The notes beneath the pieces are model-generated. The model was not told the origin of the DNA and searched no databases. It saw only the letters and a program-made list of their open reading frames with translations. A stretch of 64,000 bases of DNA. Source: Ustilaginoidea virens (lineage: Eukaryota; Ascomycota; Sordariomycetes; Hypocreales; Clavicipitaceae). The DNA lies in assembly GCF_000687475.1 (NCBI RefSeq), contig NC_057322.1:1984001-2048000 (forward strand). Direction: 5' to 3'. The translations under genes and the position numbers were made by a program. This document shows, in pieces, positions 10,993-21,920 of the stretch (its first letter is position 1; each line of letters starts with the position of its first letter).

Positions 10993-12486
10993 CTAGCAGC
11001 TTGGACAATACTTGACCTCGAAGCGAATACCAAGCTGATCCTCAACTTTTGATTTGAAGACCTCGCAGTCCTTACACATGGTGTTGTTGACTTGTATAAC
11101 GGCCTGTATTGTCGGTATCCTAGGGCACACCTTCTTAAGCTCCTGCCGCTGGCAATGCCGATTCGCCCACGGCGTCCACTCCTCCATCAGCTCGCCGACG
11201 GCCAAGTCTTTGGAGAACAAGTCGCTCGGCAGGATGACGTGCTGGTCAATATAGTACGCCACGAGCTGCTTCTCGGCGTGCGATGCGTAGTATGAGCCCG
11301 GCCGGGCTGGTGCGTCTTTGTTGTCCTCGGGCAAGTCGTGTTCGATCAGCCGGCACAGCTCGAGCACCCGGTCGCGCCAGAGAAGGCTGTCGAGGATGTG
11401 CGCCTCGGAAAAGTCGGGGCGCTGGCCGTACCCGTCGAGTTTACAGCCGCTCACGGCGCTCTCGACCGGGAACAGCCTGCCGCGGTCGAGCTGCGCCACC
11501 GTCTTGTCGGCCTTCAAGCCGTTGTATGTGACGCTCAGCTCGTAGAAGCGGAACTCGGTGCCCCAGGCGGTGCGCCTTGTGACGAAGAGGCCGGGCTTGG
11601 GCCCGCCCGAGCTGTCTGTTTGCCCGGCCGTCGGGGCGGGCTCGAATACTTGCATCTTGACGGCGATGATCCTGCGATTGGCCTCGGCGTTGACGTCCTC
11701 TCGGTAGTGGCTGAGCGCGCTTCGCATCTCCGCCGTCTTCCGGGAGGGCCGGGCGTAAAAGTAGGCGGTGCGGCCCTTGCGGTCCTCGGCGCGCGGATCG
11801 GCGCCGAGCTCGAGCAGGGTGTCCACAGCCGTTCGCCGGCCCCAGAGCGCTGACAGCATCAGCGGGGTCCGTCCGCGCCTGTCGACAATGTTGACGTCGC
11901 CACCGCTGAAGTCGATCACCCCGTCGGCGCCGCGTCGGAAGCAGGGACCCAGCATGAGCTTCTCCAGAGTACCACCAGCCGAGGGCGGCTTTGGTTGTTT
12001 CGCATCGCCAATTTCAAGTTGCTTCAATCCGGCCTCGAGTTCTGGCAACTCACCACGGCTGCTGCCACCCGGCTCCGATTGCAAGGATGGCAAATCCCTG
12101 CTGGCGCTTTCAGGGCTTGTTTTCTCGCCATCGCCATCATCCTCCTCCTCCTCATACTCAGATTCGCTCTCCTCTTCGTCGTCGGCGACGCCGACCGTCA
12201 CAAAGACGCCGCTCTCCGAGTCGATTTGGTAGGAGTACTGCGCTTGGAACTTCTCTTCATACGGAAAGTAGAGCTGGTAGGTAAGCTCCGACTCAGCCTC
12301 GCAGGGCAGCTCCCGAGTCTTGGCTACGTCGATGTCATGATGACGATGGCGACGCAGGCAGTATGGACAGAGGACGCGCAGATACCGGCTCGACCACTGC
12401 GTGACGAGCGCCAGGGGCTTTGGGCAACCTCTACTATCGAGGATGCCGTTGGAAAGGGTCGACTCGTGCGCAGGCATGTTGGCCAT
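10993..12486 (-). CDS. Ankyrin-repeat protein with DYW-like nucleic-acid deaminase domain
   Basis: Single exon of about 497 residues from the chosen start MANMPAHESTL (12486; alternatives 12492 and 12477). The frame runs upstream to 12672, but that part is a hydrophobic chance extension. The N-terminal part has a Cys pair (LCPYC). An acidic low-complexity stretch (about 110-130) follows, then ankyrin-like repeats (about 195-265, GRTPLMLSALWGRRTAVDTL and GADPRAEDRKGRTAYFYA). The C-terminal domain carries HAE (SHAEKQLVAYY, about 404) and CKDC (NTMCKDCEVF, about 470), the zinc-binding pair of the deaminase fold, and ends YCPSC. Deaminases of the DYW-like clade joined to ankyrin repeats are known in ascomycetes from comparative genomics; the substrate is unknown. 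No inactivating change is visible in the zinc motifs. Confidence 0.8.
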   Translation of the reverse strand: MANMPAHESTLSNGILDSRGCPKPLALVTQWSSRYLRVLCPYCLRRHRHHDIDVAKTRELPCEAESELTYQLYFPYEEKFQAQYSYQIDSESGVFVTVGVADDEEESESEYEEEEDDGDGEKTSPESASRDLPSLQSEPGGSSRGELPELEAGLKQLEIGDAKQPKPPSAGGTLEKLMLGPCFRRGADGVIDFSGGDVNIVDRRGRTPLMLSALWGRRTAVDTLLELGADPRAEDRKGRTAYFYARPSRKTAEMRSALSHYREDVNAEANRRIIAVKMQVFEPAPTAGQTDSSGGPKPGLFVTRRTAWGTEFRFYELSVTYNGLKADKTVAQLDRGRLFPVESAVSGCKLDGYGQRPDFSEAHILDSLLWRDRVLELCRLIEHDLPEDNKDAPARPGSYYASHAEKQLVAYYIDQHVILPSDLFSKDLAVGELMEEWTPWANRHCQRQELKKVCPRIPTIQAVIQVNNTMCKDCEVFKSKVEDQLGIRFEVKYCPSC

Positions 12487-14133
12487 GACCATGTTCGGCT
12501 GGGGCTCACGGCTGACTTCAGCGATGCTACCGATAATCTGTATACTCTCTTGACAAAGAAGGAGAAGAAGAAGATATTGTATCGCAGTATATAGAGCCCA
12601 AGTAACACACTTTTGATGCAACATATTGCGTCTGGTCGCACCGAGCGGGGTAAGCTGGCAAAGGGCGTACAAGGCGCTTGTTATCTACATGGAAACGGCG
12701 AATAGCGCCTCTGTCAGACGTTGCTCTATGGGTTGTAGTAGATGGAGTCTTTGCTCTATCAGACGGAAATATACTACGGTGCCGCCGAATGCCCTGGTGT
12801 CAAAGTCGCAGTGAAAGCGGAGGCGGCCCGGCAGGTAAGTACCGCATTAGTCCGCATAGCTGCTGCAAGTTGCTATAGTAAGGAAGCTCCTATGCTTGGG
12901 CGATGCTTTAGTGTCATACTACCTGCCTTCTCCCTAGCAAGGCTGCTAAAAAATAGCTGCCAGCATAGTCCTTTAGCAGGAGCCCTTGGATGTCTTCTCT
13001 CCCCGCATTATTGTGCGATACGACGCAACCCAACGCATCGCAACCCAACGCATCGCAACCCAACCCAACCCAACGCGCCGCAATACCAAGATATTTTAAC
13101 AACTAGCTATTCTCATATGATGCATTTGTCATTCCATTCTCCTCCGGGTCCTCCCGGCCCGGCAGCGGGGTTCTACTTGGAAACTATGGCGAAGGTCGAC
13201 CTCTCACCGCCTTGTACATGGCAGAATCTTGCGCCTAATTCTGTATAGTCAGGTAGTTTACACTATAAGGTCGTGAGGGAAGAGAAATTCCTTGGACTCT
13301 TTTTATTGGCTAATTCCCGACACGTTCGGGACGGCCTCGCTGTAGTTAGCGGGAGTGGCAGGATAGGTCGCACCGCTTCTATAAGCGCCACACAGTAGGC
13401 GCCACCTATATACGACTCGCACGAAACGTGAAGCTAAGCAAGTGTGTATAGCTAGGATTATATTACAGGTGCCCGCGTTACCCCACAATCTATTGTTCAT
13501 TTAACTACTATTATCTACTGATATAGTATGAAGACTGGTGCTGGTTCTAGTGGACGAATGGTTCCGGTCATAGTAAAAGACGGTTCGAGTGTCATTCTTC
13601 TTCTTCTTCTTCTTCTTCTTCTTCTTGTTTATCGCGTTAAATGCGAGATTCGTCCACTCGTCGTTGGAAAACCGCCTTGTGAGGGCTCGTATCCTGGCCT
13701 GAACGCGGAACCCATCTGCCCATCCGGTCGATAATGTCTTTGTGCACTTCGTATGCATTTATCCATTACTTGCTTTGTCGTGCGAAACCCCGAAATCATT
13801 TTGGAGATGGCCGCGCTGGGTTAGACCGGCGCTGCGTTGCAGACGTTCCTGATGTACATGGATGGACTGAAATCCGGCATCGTGCCGCAAAGGTCCGCCC
13901 GAGAAAAAAAGAAAAGAAAAGAAAAGAAGAGTCGGCGTGCCTCGCCATGCGAAAGTATCCAGAACACCGTGCGGTGGATGAACAAGACAACCAAAGAACG
14001 GCGGAAACAAAAGGAATCAGGGAAAAAAAAGACAGTGGTATCATCCTGCACCATTTCAGACCAACAGGTCCCGATGCCTGCCAGACAACCCCTCCTTTGC
14101 AGTATTGTCCATGGAACTCGGGCCAGCCCGCCG
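12487..14133. other. Intergenic with simple repeats
   Basis: 1.6 kb with no recognised gene. Contents: a 15-bp direct repeat CAACCCAACGCATCG (two perfect copies plus decayed units, 13026-13080), a TTC microsatellite (about 13595-13626) and a purine tract of GAAAA units (about 13902-13935). Sequence between 13250 and 13560 is AT-rich with scattered palindromes and could be an old transposon remnant, but no terminal repeats or coding relics could be confirmed. Minus-strand frames near 13760-14050 are antisense to, or downstream of, the DOCK gene and are treated as its 3' flank. Confidence 0.45.
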
Positions 14134-17100
14134 TCATTCCTCGTCCACGCTGCCCATCACCCCGCCGCGCTTGCCCGTTATCCCCATCTTGAGCAGGCTG
14201 AACCGCTTCTTCACGCCCAGCCGCTTGCCCGCCGCGCCGCCCGTCGCGCCCGACGCCCCCTCGTCGATGCTGGCGCCCCTGTCCAGGCTCCCCTTGCTGG
14301 CGGAGCTGCCCCGTCTGCCTGACCCGTTGGCATGCGCCGCCGCCGCCGCCCTCTCCGCCGGCCCTACGTCCACGGCGGTGGGCGGCGCGCGAGACCCGGT
14401 CTTCTGGTGGCCGCCGCTCCGGCCGTAGCTGAAGCTCCTGCTGCGCGAAGTCTTGGACTCGGGGCTGGCGTGCACCCTCTCCGCGTCGGCTGCCTGCTCC
14501 GCCTCGGAGGGCCGCCGGCCGGGCAGGAGGCTGAGCCGAGGGCTCTGCTGCTTCAGCGACACTTGGCGGACCGTGGCCGCCTCGTCCGGCCGGCCGGCGC
14601 TGCCGTTCAACGAGAACCGGCTCATGCTTGGCCGCTGGGGCGGGCTTGCGTCGTGGGGCGGCGGAAGCGAAGGGTGGAAGGTCGTCGAGGGGGTGGACGC
14701 GGCCTCGCGGGGGGCTGGCGGGTGCGGCGCGAGCATTGCTATTTCGGCCGCGCATGTCACTTCGAAGTCTGTGAAACGGGGATTTGGTTAGCACGAATCC
14801 CGGCCTGCGACAAACATGTTCGTTTTTTTTTGGTCCCACGTACATCGGTGCAGCTGCTCCTGCTTTTCCGCTAGCATGGCATTGGTGCTGCGGGAAAAGA
14901 GGGCCAGGGCCCTCTTGATCGTCATGGCGTGGTCCACAAGCGCCGTCTTGATGGCCATGTCTTGCGGCTCAAGCTCCGCCTCCTCCTCCGCCTCCGCCTC
15001 CGCCTCCGCCTCCGCCTCCTCGTCGGCGTCTCCCTCTTCGGCATCGGGCAGCAGCCTGCGGTAGCACATGACGCTCTGCTCAGACGGGTTCACAGAGACG
15101 GAAACCGCGCTCAGGAGCAGGGCTGCTGCCTCGTCGTCGCCGCTGGCAAGCCGACGCTCCAGGGCCGTCATTTCCTGCGTCTTGCGCACGATGCGCTCCA
15201 GGGCCGTCTGGCGAGCGCCCAGCCGGACCTGTCGCGTCTCGACAATCTCGCTCCGGCGCAGGATCGTGGGAAACGGCTCCGCCGTGAAGAAGATCATCTT
15301 TTCCGCATAGTGCCCCTCCGCCGGCCCGGACGTGCTGCGCTTTGTCGTGAACGAAAACGCCTGCGGATGGGAGGAAACCAGGTACTCTCGAACGACCTGT
15401 GGCACCCTGGCCCGTTGGAACACCTGGTGCGTCAAGTCTCGATGCGGGTACACCGACGACACGACCAGAAACTGTCCCTCGACCTGGTCGATTCCGTCCG
15501 ACGTCACAATCTGGGCAGCCGGGTACTGTTCCTGCATCCGATCCGTAAAAGCCGCGGCGCGCTCGTGCGGGCCGCCCTCGTAGATGAACTCCTTGTCTCG
15601 AACAGCAGCCGGAAACCCCAGCCCCTTGTACACGACCTTGAAGTATCGCCCAACTACCTTTTCGCTCTTGGAGATGGTCTCGTAGACGGTGGCAATCGCA
15701 CGCTCCGTCCTGGCCAGCTTGGCAAAGTCAAACACGTTCGTCTCGTATTGCACCCGCAGTTCCTTGTACGCCGTCAGAGCATTGCTCCAGGACTCGCCGT
15801 CCTCAAAGTGTTTGATCATGTCAAAGTAAATCCTCTCCTTGCGCTCAAACTGCGTCTGGCTCGGAAAAACCGGCTCTGCCAAGCTTTCGACTTGCCTGGT
15901 CGGGTCCCAGTCGTACAGGTCCGCGTGCAGCCGCAGAGCAAGGCCGGCTTCGGCATGGTTTCTCGATCCCGCCTGGAGGGTGGCGAGTTGATGGACGTAG
16001 CGGACAAATATTTCCTCCTTCTGCATGTCCCGCAGAAATTCCATCAACCTCAGGCAGTTGATTATGTTGGTCGCCTCGCCGTTGCCCTCGGCTCCGTGAA
16101 CGGCAACCAGCAGGTCCAGCAGCTCGTTCAGGGTGCCCACGAGCTCCTGGACGGCGGCATGGAGCGGCTCGTCCAAAGTTTGCGACAACGGCTCGAACCG
16201 CTCGAGCAGCTCGCCAATGAACAGCTTTTGCAGTATGCTCTCCGTCAGTGGCTTCGACTTGAAGAACTGGTCGAGGCTGTCAATCATTTCCGTCTGTATG
16301 ACCGTCAGGTCTTCGCTTAGCGTCCACTCGCTGACAATCATGGTCTGCAGGACCTCCACGGCCATTGTCCTCAGGCCTTCGTGCACACTCAGGCACAGCT
16401 CGACAATCGGACGCACCAGCGCGGGCACGTACTGCACCTGGTAACCCCCAATCTTCCGCAGCCCGAAACGGCTGCGCTCTTCCGCCGTCGTCTCCCAGCC
16501 GATGGCTTCCCACGAGGTCCGCAAAAGTTCGGCGCCATGCTCCCTCACATCGCCCGCAATCTTCCAGACCGCCCTTCTCTTTTGCTCGGGGAATGTTTCT
16601 AGAGCAAGAGACGTGCTGCCGACCAACTTTAAGAGGGTTGTGAAGAACAGCTTCCACAGCTCCATGTTGAAACTTTCAGCCTGATCCGGGTCGGGCAGCA
16701 AATTATCCAGCATCAAGTTGGCAACATATTGAAGAGTTCGCATGGTGGACTGGTGATGGTATATGTGCACGCTGAGCCATCCGGCAGGGAAAGCTTCACC
16801 TGACAGGATGCTCATGTGAACTCGCAACAGGTTCTCCAAGATGGTCGCAAGCTCATCTTCACCGGTCAGTTCAAGCTGCATCCCCAAAGCGGAGCCTGAG
16901 ACTGCCGACAGGACCGCGGAAAGCTCGACCAAGCCCTCGTCGAAGGCGATTTCACTCGAGACTGGCTTGAAAGGGAACGGGTACGAGGCCGGGAAGAGAA
17001 GAGACAGCCGATTCCGTGGCGGGGGCGGCGATCTCAGCAGCGACAGATACGAGTCAACGATTCTAGGAATGTGATCCGGAATCTCTGGACCCAGATGCTC

Positions 17101-20100
17101 AGCCTGGCTGGCGATTACGGAGCAGCAGAGACGCACCTGCTCGCGCCATTGATCGACGACGTTGTCATTATGACCCCAGTACGGGGAAATCCACCGGACG
17201 GTGTTTGCGCAGAGTGCAGACCTTTGGTCAGGGTGTGCAAAGAGCTCCAGCTTGGAGTAGTTGATGATGAGGATCAGCTTGTACAAGATCAGCTTGCCCT
17301 TGACCTTGGCGCAGGAATCCATAAAGTCAATGGCAATGTGCAGGATTTCCTCCTTGTCCAGCAAGCCTGCAAGCTCGGGCAGCCAAGTGTGGAAGTGCTG
17401 CACAGCCAGGGTCTGGCTGCCGACGAGCACGGGTGCCGTGCTTCGCATCATAGCATCGAGGGCTTTGAAAATGCAGCGGAGCTGCCGAGTGAATCCTTGC
17501 GGCGACGACGTGATGCCGATCCCAGCTTCCTTGGCCTTCTGCTGCTTCCGAGCGTGCGCGATAAGCTTCAGGATGTGACCGACGACTTTGAAGGTGGCGC
17601 GAAGGTTCCGCGATGCCTCGGGTTCCGTAGGCTTCTCTAGCAGACGGGTAAATGACTTGACCAGGCCCGACGTGGCAAACGGATAGTTGAATTGGGTCTC
17701 TGCGTACTGATCCACCAAGGGGCCCAGGTTGAACCGACGATCATGCACGATGCCCAAAACTCGAACCAAGGCGGTGAATATCAAGTCCTCAAACTCGGTG
17801 TTCCCCGAGTGTTGAACTAGAATACCAAACAGGCCGTCAAGAACGTCGCTCAGCAGTTTGACAACCTCAATTTCAGGGACAAACATGAGCTGCTTCAACG
17901 CACTCGAGACCTCGTCCTCTGGTATGTCCTTCCAGTTCACCAAGCCCAAGATGACTCTGTCCTGTGAAAACCGCGTGCTGCAGAGAAAAGTGTCCACAAA
18001 CAATGCTGCCAGCGGGCCAGTGACGTTCTCAGACTGCTCGTTTCTACCCCGATGGGCCCAGGGAACAGATAGATATCCACCCTTGCCAGAAGGACCTGGT
18101 AGGGCCGTAAAAGTGTTCTCATCTATCCTGTAGAGTTGTAAACCATGCTGACCATCTCTGATGAAGGCTTGTCTGTCCCATAGGGGCATGTGGGCGACAG
18201 CGAATGGAGGGCCAGGCACATCACAAAGGAACATGACCACATGGGCTGTAGGTACGTCACCAGGAGAAAGAGAGAGCCGCACCGTCTGATTCCATGATTC
18301 TCCCCGCTCGGTGGCTGTAGACTTGAATGTCGTCATCGGTTCCCTGTTTGAGCCAGCGAAAATGCAGTTTTCGAGCCTTTGGCCAGAAGGATTGCGAACC
18401 TCGAGGCTGATTTGGAGGCTCAGTGCCTGGAGTCCTGACGGCATGCTGGTAGCGCTGCCCCCGAAACGAGCCAGCAAGTTTTGGCGCGCCAGTGCGGCCG
18501 TGTCCAAGGTGAGGTAAATATCGGACCGTGGCTTCGTGGGAGCGCCCGAGAAGCCCATCTTGCTCGTCTTGCAAACACCAGACAGCATCGTCGGCGTGGA
18601 ATTGATCAAGGCATCTGCGTCTGAGTGATTGAAGGCTTGCAGAGAGACTTGAAGTCGTTCGCCTCGACGCGACCTCTCGTAGCGACTGCTGGGACTGCCC
18701 ATGAGCTCTCGAATTAGGGGATCCAGGTCTTCGGCGGCGTCTGCTTCCGTAGAGGCTGGACTGCTCGCGGGTGACCATATGTTGAGGACTTGCTCGACCT
18801 CCTCGCTCTGCTTCATGATGGGATTCAACTTCAGCACGCCAATTCCAATAGTGCGTTGCACAGTTTGAGAAGCATCTGGCATGGCTTCCCCCGCTTTGGA
18901 GCTGGCCGTGCTTGGGGTCCCGTAGCTTGCCGCGGTAACGACCGAGCGCTCGCCTTGCTGCTCAGACACCGGGTCCATTTTGGGAAGACGGGAGCCTCGC
19001 GACAACGTCGAGCGTCCAGCCTTACTCGTCCACATCAGACTTCGCCGTGTGGCTTTGGGCCCTGCAGAGGCTGGAGTCTTCGACGTCTCCCGCAAATGAG
19101 AGCTTTCCGGACTGGTTCCAGACCTGGAGATTGGCGTGGCGGACAGTACTCGCTGGGAAGCCAGGACTTTCACAACCAGGTAAAGATCAGACTTGGTTGA
19201 TGGCGAGTCTCCCACATCCTGGGCCGAGAGATCGACAAAAAGTGTCCGGGAAGAAGTGCCTTGCGCGAAGCCACCTATCGAGCCACCAGCCGGTATGTCA
19301 ACTATGAACGGCTCTGATAACATTGACAGCTTCTCATGTTGAGGTTTCGTGGCCAGGAAAAGTACCAGCGCAGTGGCCTCGGAAGACGACCCAGCAAACC
19401 CCTTGACATCGAGGAGCAGGTGGTGGAGGCTGGTTTGCTCGACGGCTGGCTGCGGTGGTTCGTCCAGGAGGCTCATAATGGACTGAAGTCGAGTAACTTG
19501 CACGACAGAATCATCTCCGGTCAATATTCGGCCTCGATCCGCCGGGTCTCGGACTATGACTTCCCCACCGCACATCTTGTTCACCGTCACCAGATCCCAC
19601 ACCGTCTTCTCCCTGAGAGTTTCGTATTCGTGAGACGTCAGAAGATTGTAGAGAAATTGCTGTCGGCTGAGATTGAGGCTCGTGATGAGATTCGAGAGCT
19701 TGTCCAGGTCCGCATACTTCCTAGACAGCAAGAGCTCGTGGAGGTTTTTAGAGTGCCACTCTCGTAGACAGGATGCGATCTCGTCAATCAAGGGTTCCGA
19801 CGCGGATGTTGGGGTTTCGTCTCCGATCTTCAGCATGGGAACTGGCGCCGCCGGTTTTGGCTCGCTCGGATTTCGTTTGACTGGAACAGACAAGTTGGCC
19901 GAGGTTCCATTTGGTAGCTCCGACAGCGGTCTGCGCCCCTTGGTTTTGCTAGCAGCCAGGGCGGCTAATTTGAGCTTTCCGTTCCAGGCCTCGACGCCGC
20001 TCTTGGCAGAGTCGCTGGCGGGCGGCAAATCCTCGCCTGGGATACTTTCGTGAGTGAGATTTTCCTTGTCGTCGTCATGTTCGTCCCTGCTTTCGGTCTC

Positions 20101-20367
20101 GCCCAGCATTTCTCGCACCTCGACGCAGCTTCGGGGAAAGATTCCGCTAAACACGCGAGCTTCCAACGTCTGCCCCTTGACAGACGTTAACCCGGCGAGA
20201 AGACTGGGCGGCGCAACCAAGTACCCGCGCAGCCAGTGCCCGTCTGGCGTCTCCTCGATGATGTAGAGCTCATCTCCGATTTCGAGGGGTAGGTCGGCCG
20301 GTCTTTCTGCAGAGAATGGATAGGTCGCAACGGCAAAGGCGATCCGAGGAAGGGGCTGCCACGGCAT
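14134..20367 (-). CDS. DOCK-family guanine nucleotide exchange factor, about 2052 aa
   Basis: Two exons, 14844-20367 and 14134-14768, joined across a 75-bp intron (GTACGT..CAG). Domains: N-terminal SH3 (about 5-90, FAVATYPFSAERPADLPLEI and GIFPRSCVEV); DOCK N-terminal helical region; C2-like DHR-1 (about 610-750, SDIYLTLDTAAL to WDRQAFIRDG); long armadillo-like middle; DHR-2 catalytic region (about 1470-1775) including QFLVVSSVYPHRDLTHQVF. An Ala/Glu repeat coded by GAGGCG units follows, then a Ser-rich basic tail ending GVKKRFSLLKMG. DOCK proteins activate Rac/Cdc42-type GTPases, usually with an ELMO partner; the yeast counterpart is Dck1. The start at MPWQPLPRIAF was chosen because it directly precedes the SH3; the frame is open to 20523, where a low-complexity Pro stretch is unlikely to be coding. 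Full length and no broken motif seen. Confidence 0.9.
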
Positions 20368-21920
20368 CTGAATCTCAGCGCTGGGGCTCTCCTGGGGGGG
20401 GGGGGACCGAAGGGGTTTGAATAGCGGCAGTTTGTCGGGTTGGGTGAAAATACCCAGCTGCCGACGGGGGAGTAGTTTGCAGGTTGGACAAGACAGGGGC
20501 AAACCAGGAACACCGCACGGCAAAGGGGCTTACATACCACGCCCTTTGCTTTTGCTGTTCAGGAGACGGGAGGCGAGAATCTTCAACAAGTCCACAAGCG
20601 GCGGCCTGTATGCACCGATTCGTCGATCAGTTTCCAGCAAGCAGCTTGGGGAGAAGATTATCGAGGAACCAAGACCCCAAGGCGACTTGGCAGCCAGGAA
20701 CCTTTTCATTGGTGTAATAGCCCCCTGAACAATAGCGGTGACTAGCAGGGCTGTTTATCGATTTCGCGACAGCTTAGGTGTACGGAGTACAATGTCGGGT
20801 TCTAATTTAATTCAATTTCACTGCCAACACGCTGCCCCCATCTGTCGCGCACAAGAAGCAATGCGATTAAGGAGAGGAAGGAAAAAAAGACGCAAGTAAT
20901 GAGTCAGTTTGGATATGCGTTAAAAAGTCCCTGTGCTACTTTGTATGCTTCAAAGTTCAAGGTGTTAAAGGCGCGACAAAAAAAAAAGGAAAAAGTCACG
21001 CAAAGCCCCCACACCAGGTTGGTCATTCGCGAATCCCCCTTTCGGTAGAGCTGAGGCCTCAGGCCTGACTCAGGCACATGCCGGCCCCACACCAGTTTTG
21101 ATAAATATTGACAAAGATGCGGAGTTGTCTCTGGCAGCTTTCGCGAGATTTCGGAAGAGGATGAAAGTGAAATTATTCGCGATACATTGATAATAAAGAG
21201 CTCTCCGTGAGTCTCGGCTGCCGCTTGCAATGGCGGTCAGGTGGCATTCTACTTGCATTACAACGCTGTAAGAGACTTGTCTCATGTTGCCAATAAAGCA
21301 CTCTTTATGCACGAGAATATAATAGAAACTTTCAATACTACTCCAGTGCTATTTTTTTTATGGAACCATTCGCTCCCTTGTTCGAGTTTTACATACATAG
21401 TACACCCGATACCCGTATCGGCCGACCCTGAAGGCTAACCGTCTTCACCTCTGACGGCTCGCTATACATACATAGGATAAGTACGTGGGGGCAGAGCGAG
21501 CTACAACTGGGACTTCCATGGTCTTGCTAGACATTCTGGAGTCGTTCCGATGATGAGGAAGAAAAATTGGATGTTGGCAGCTGAGCTGTAAAGAGCACCA
21601 TGTTCCATGCACGGTACCGAAAGACGCAGTCGGCTGCATCATATTGTTTTCTAAATCCCGAGCAATCATGTTCGCGTCAGGACTTTGATTCCGCAAAACC
21701 CATTGATTGATGTCTGCGGAGGTAGATGTCTAAAACCTCGTCACTGTTTTCTGAATGTGTACCACACACACACGGTCATTACCGATATATGGGATATCGC
21801 ACAGGGCCACAGGGCCACAGGGCCACAGGGCCACCACTGTCTATACCGGCACAGTTATTACACCCGAGGCACATAGACCGGCATATACCGGCATATAGAT
21901 TACAGTCATTACAGCTGCTA
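20368..21920. other. Intergenic between DOCK and nuclease-kinase genes
   Basis: 1.55 kb with no recognised gene. The DOCK promoter side (20368-20750) has a G10 tract near 20397. A perfect 8-bp tandem repeat ACAGGGCC in four copies lies at 21801-21832, followed by ATACCGGCAT duplications near 21840-21895, close to the 3' end of the nuclease-kinase gene. Frames at 20904-21230 and 21445-21696 are short and featureless. Confidence 0.45.

Noticed and set aside
11338..12594. Plus-strand frames up to 199 codons over the deaminase gene
   Set aside because: Antisense shadows; the minus strand has domain-level evidence.
13250..13560. Possible LTR or transposon remnant
   Set aside because: AT-rich and palindromic, but I found no terminal repeats, target duplication or coding relic.
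14134..14845. Plus- and minus-strand frames of 100-349 codons over the DOCK C-terminus
   Set aside because: They are shadows of the Ser-rich last DOCK exon; only one frame joins the intron in phase.
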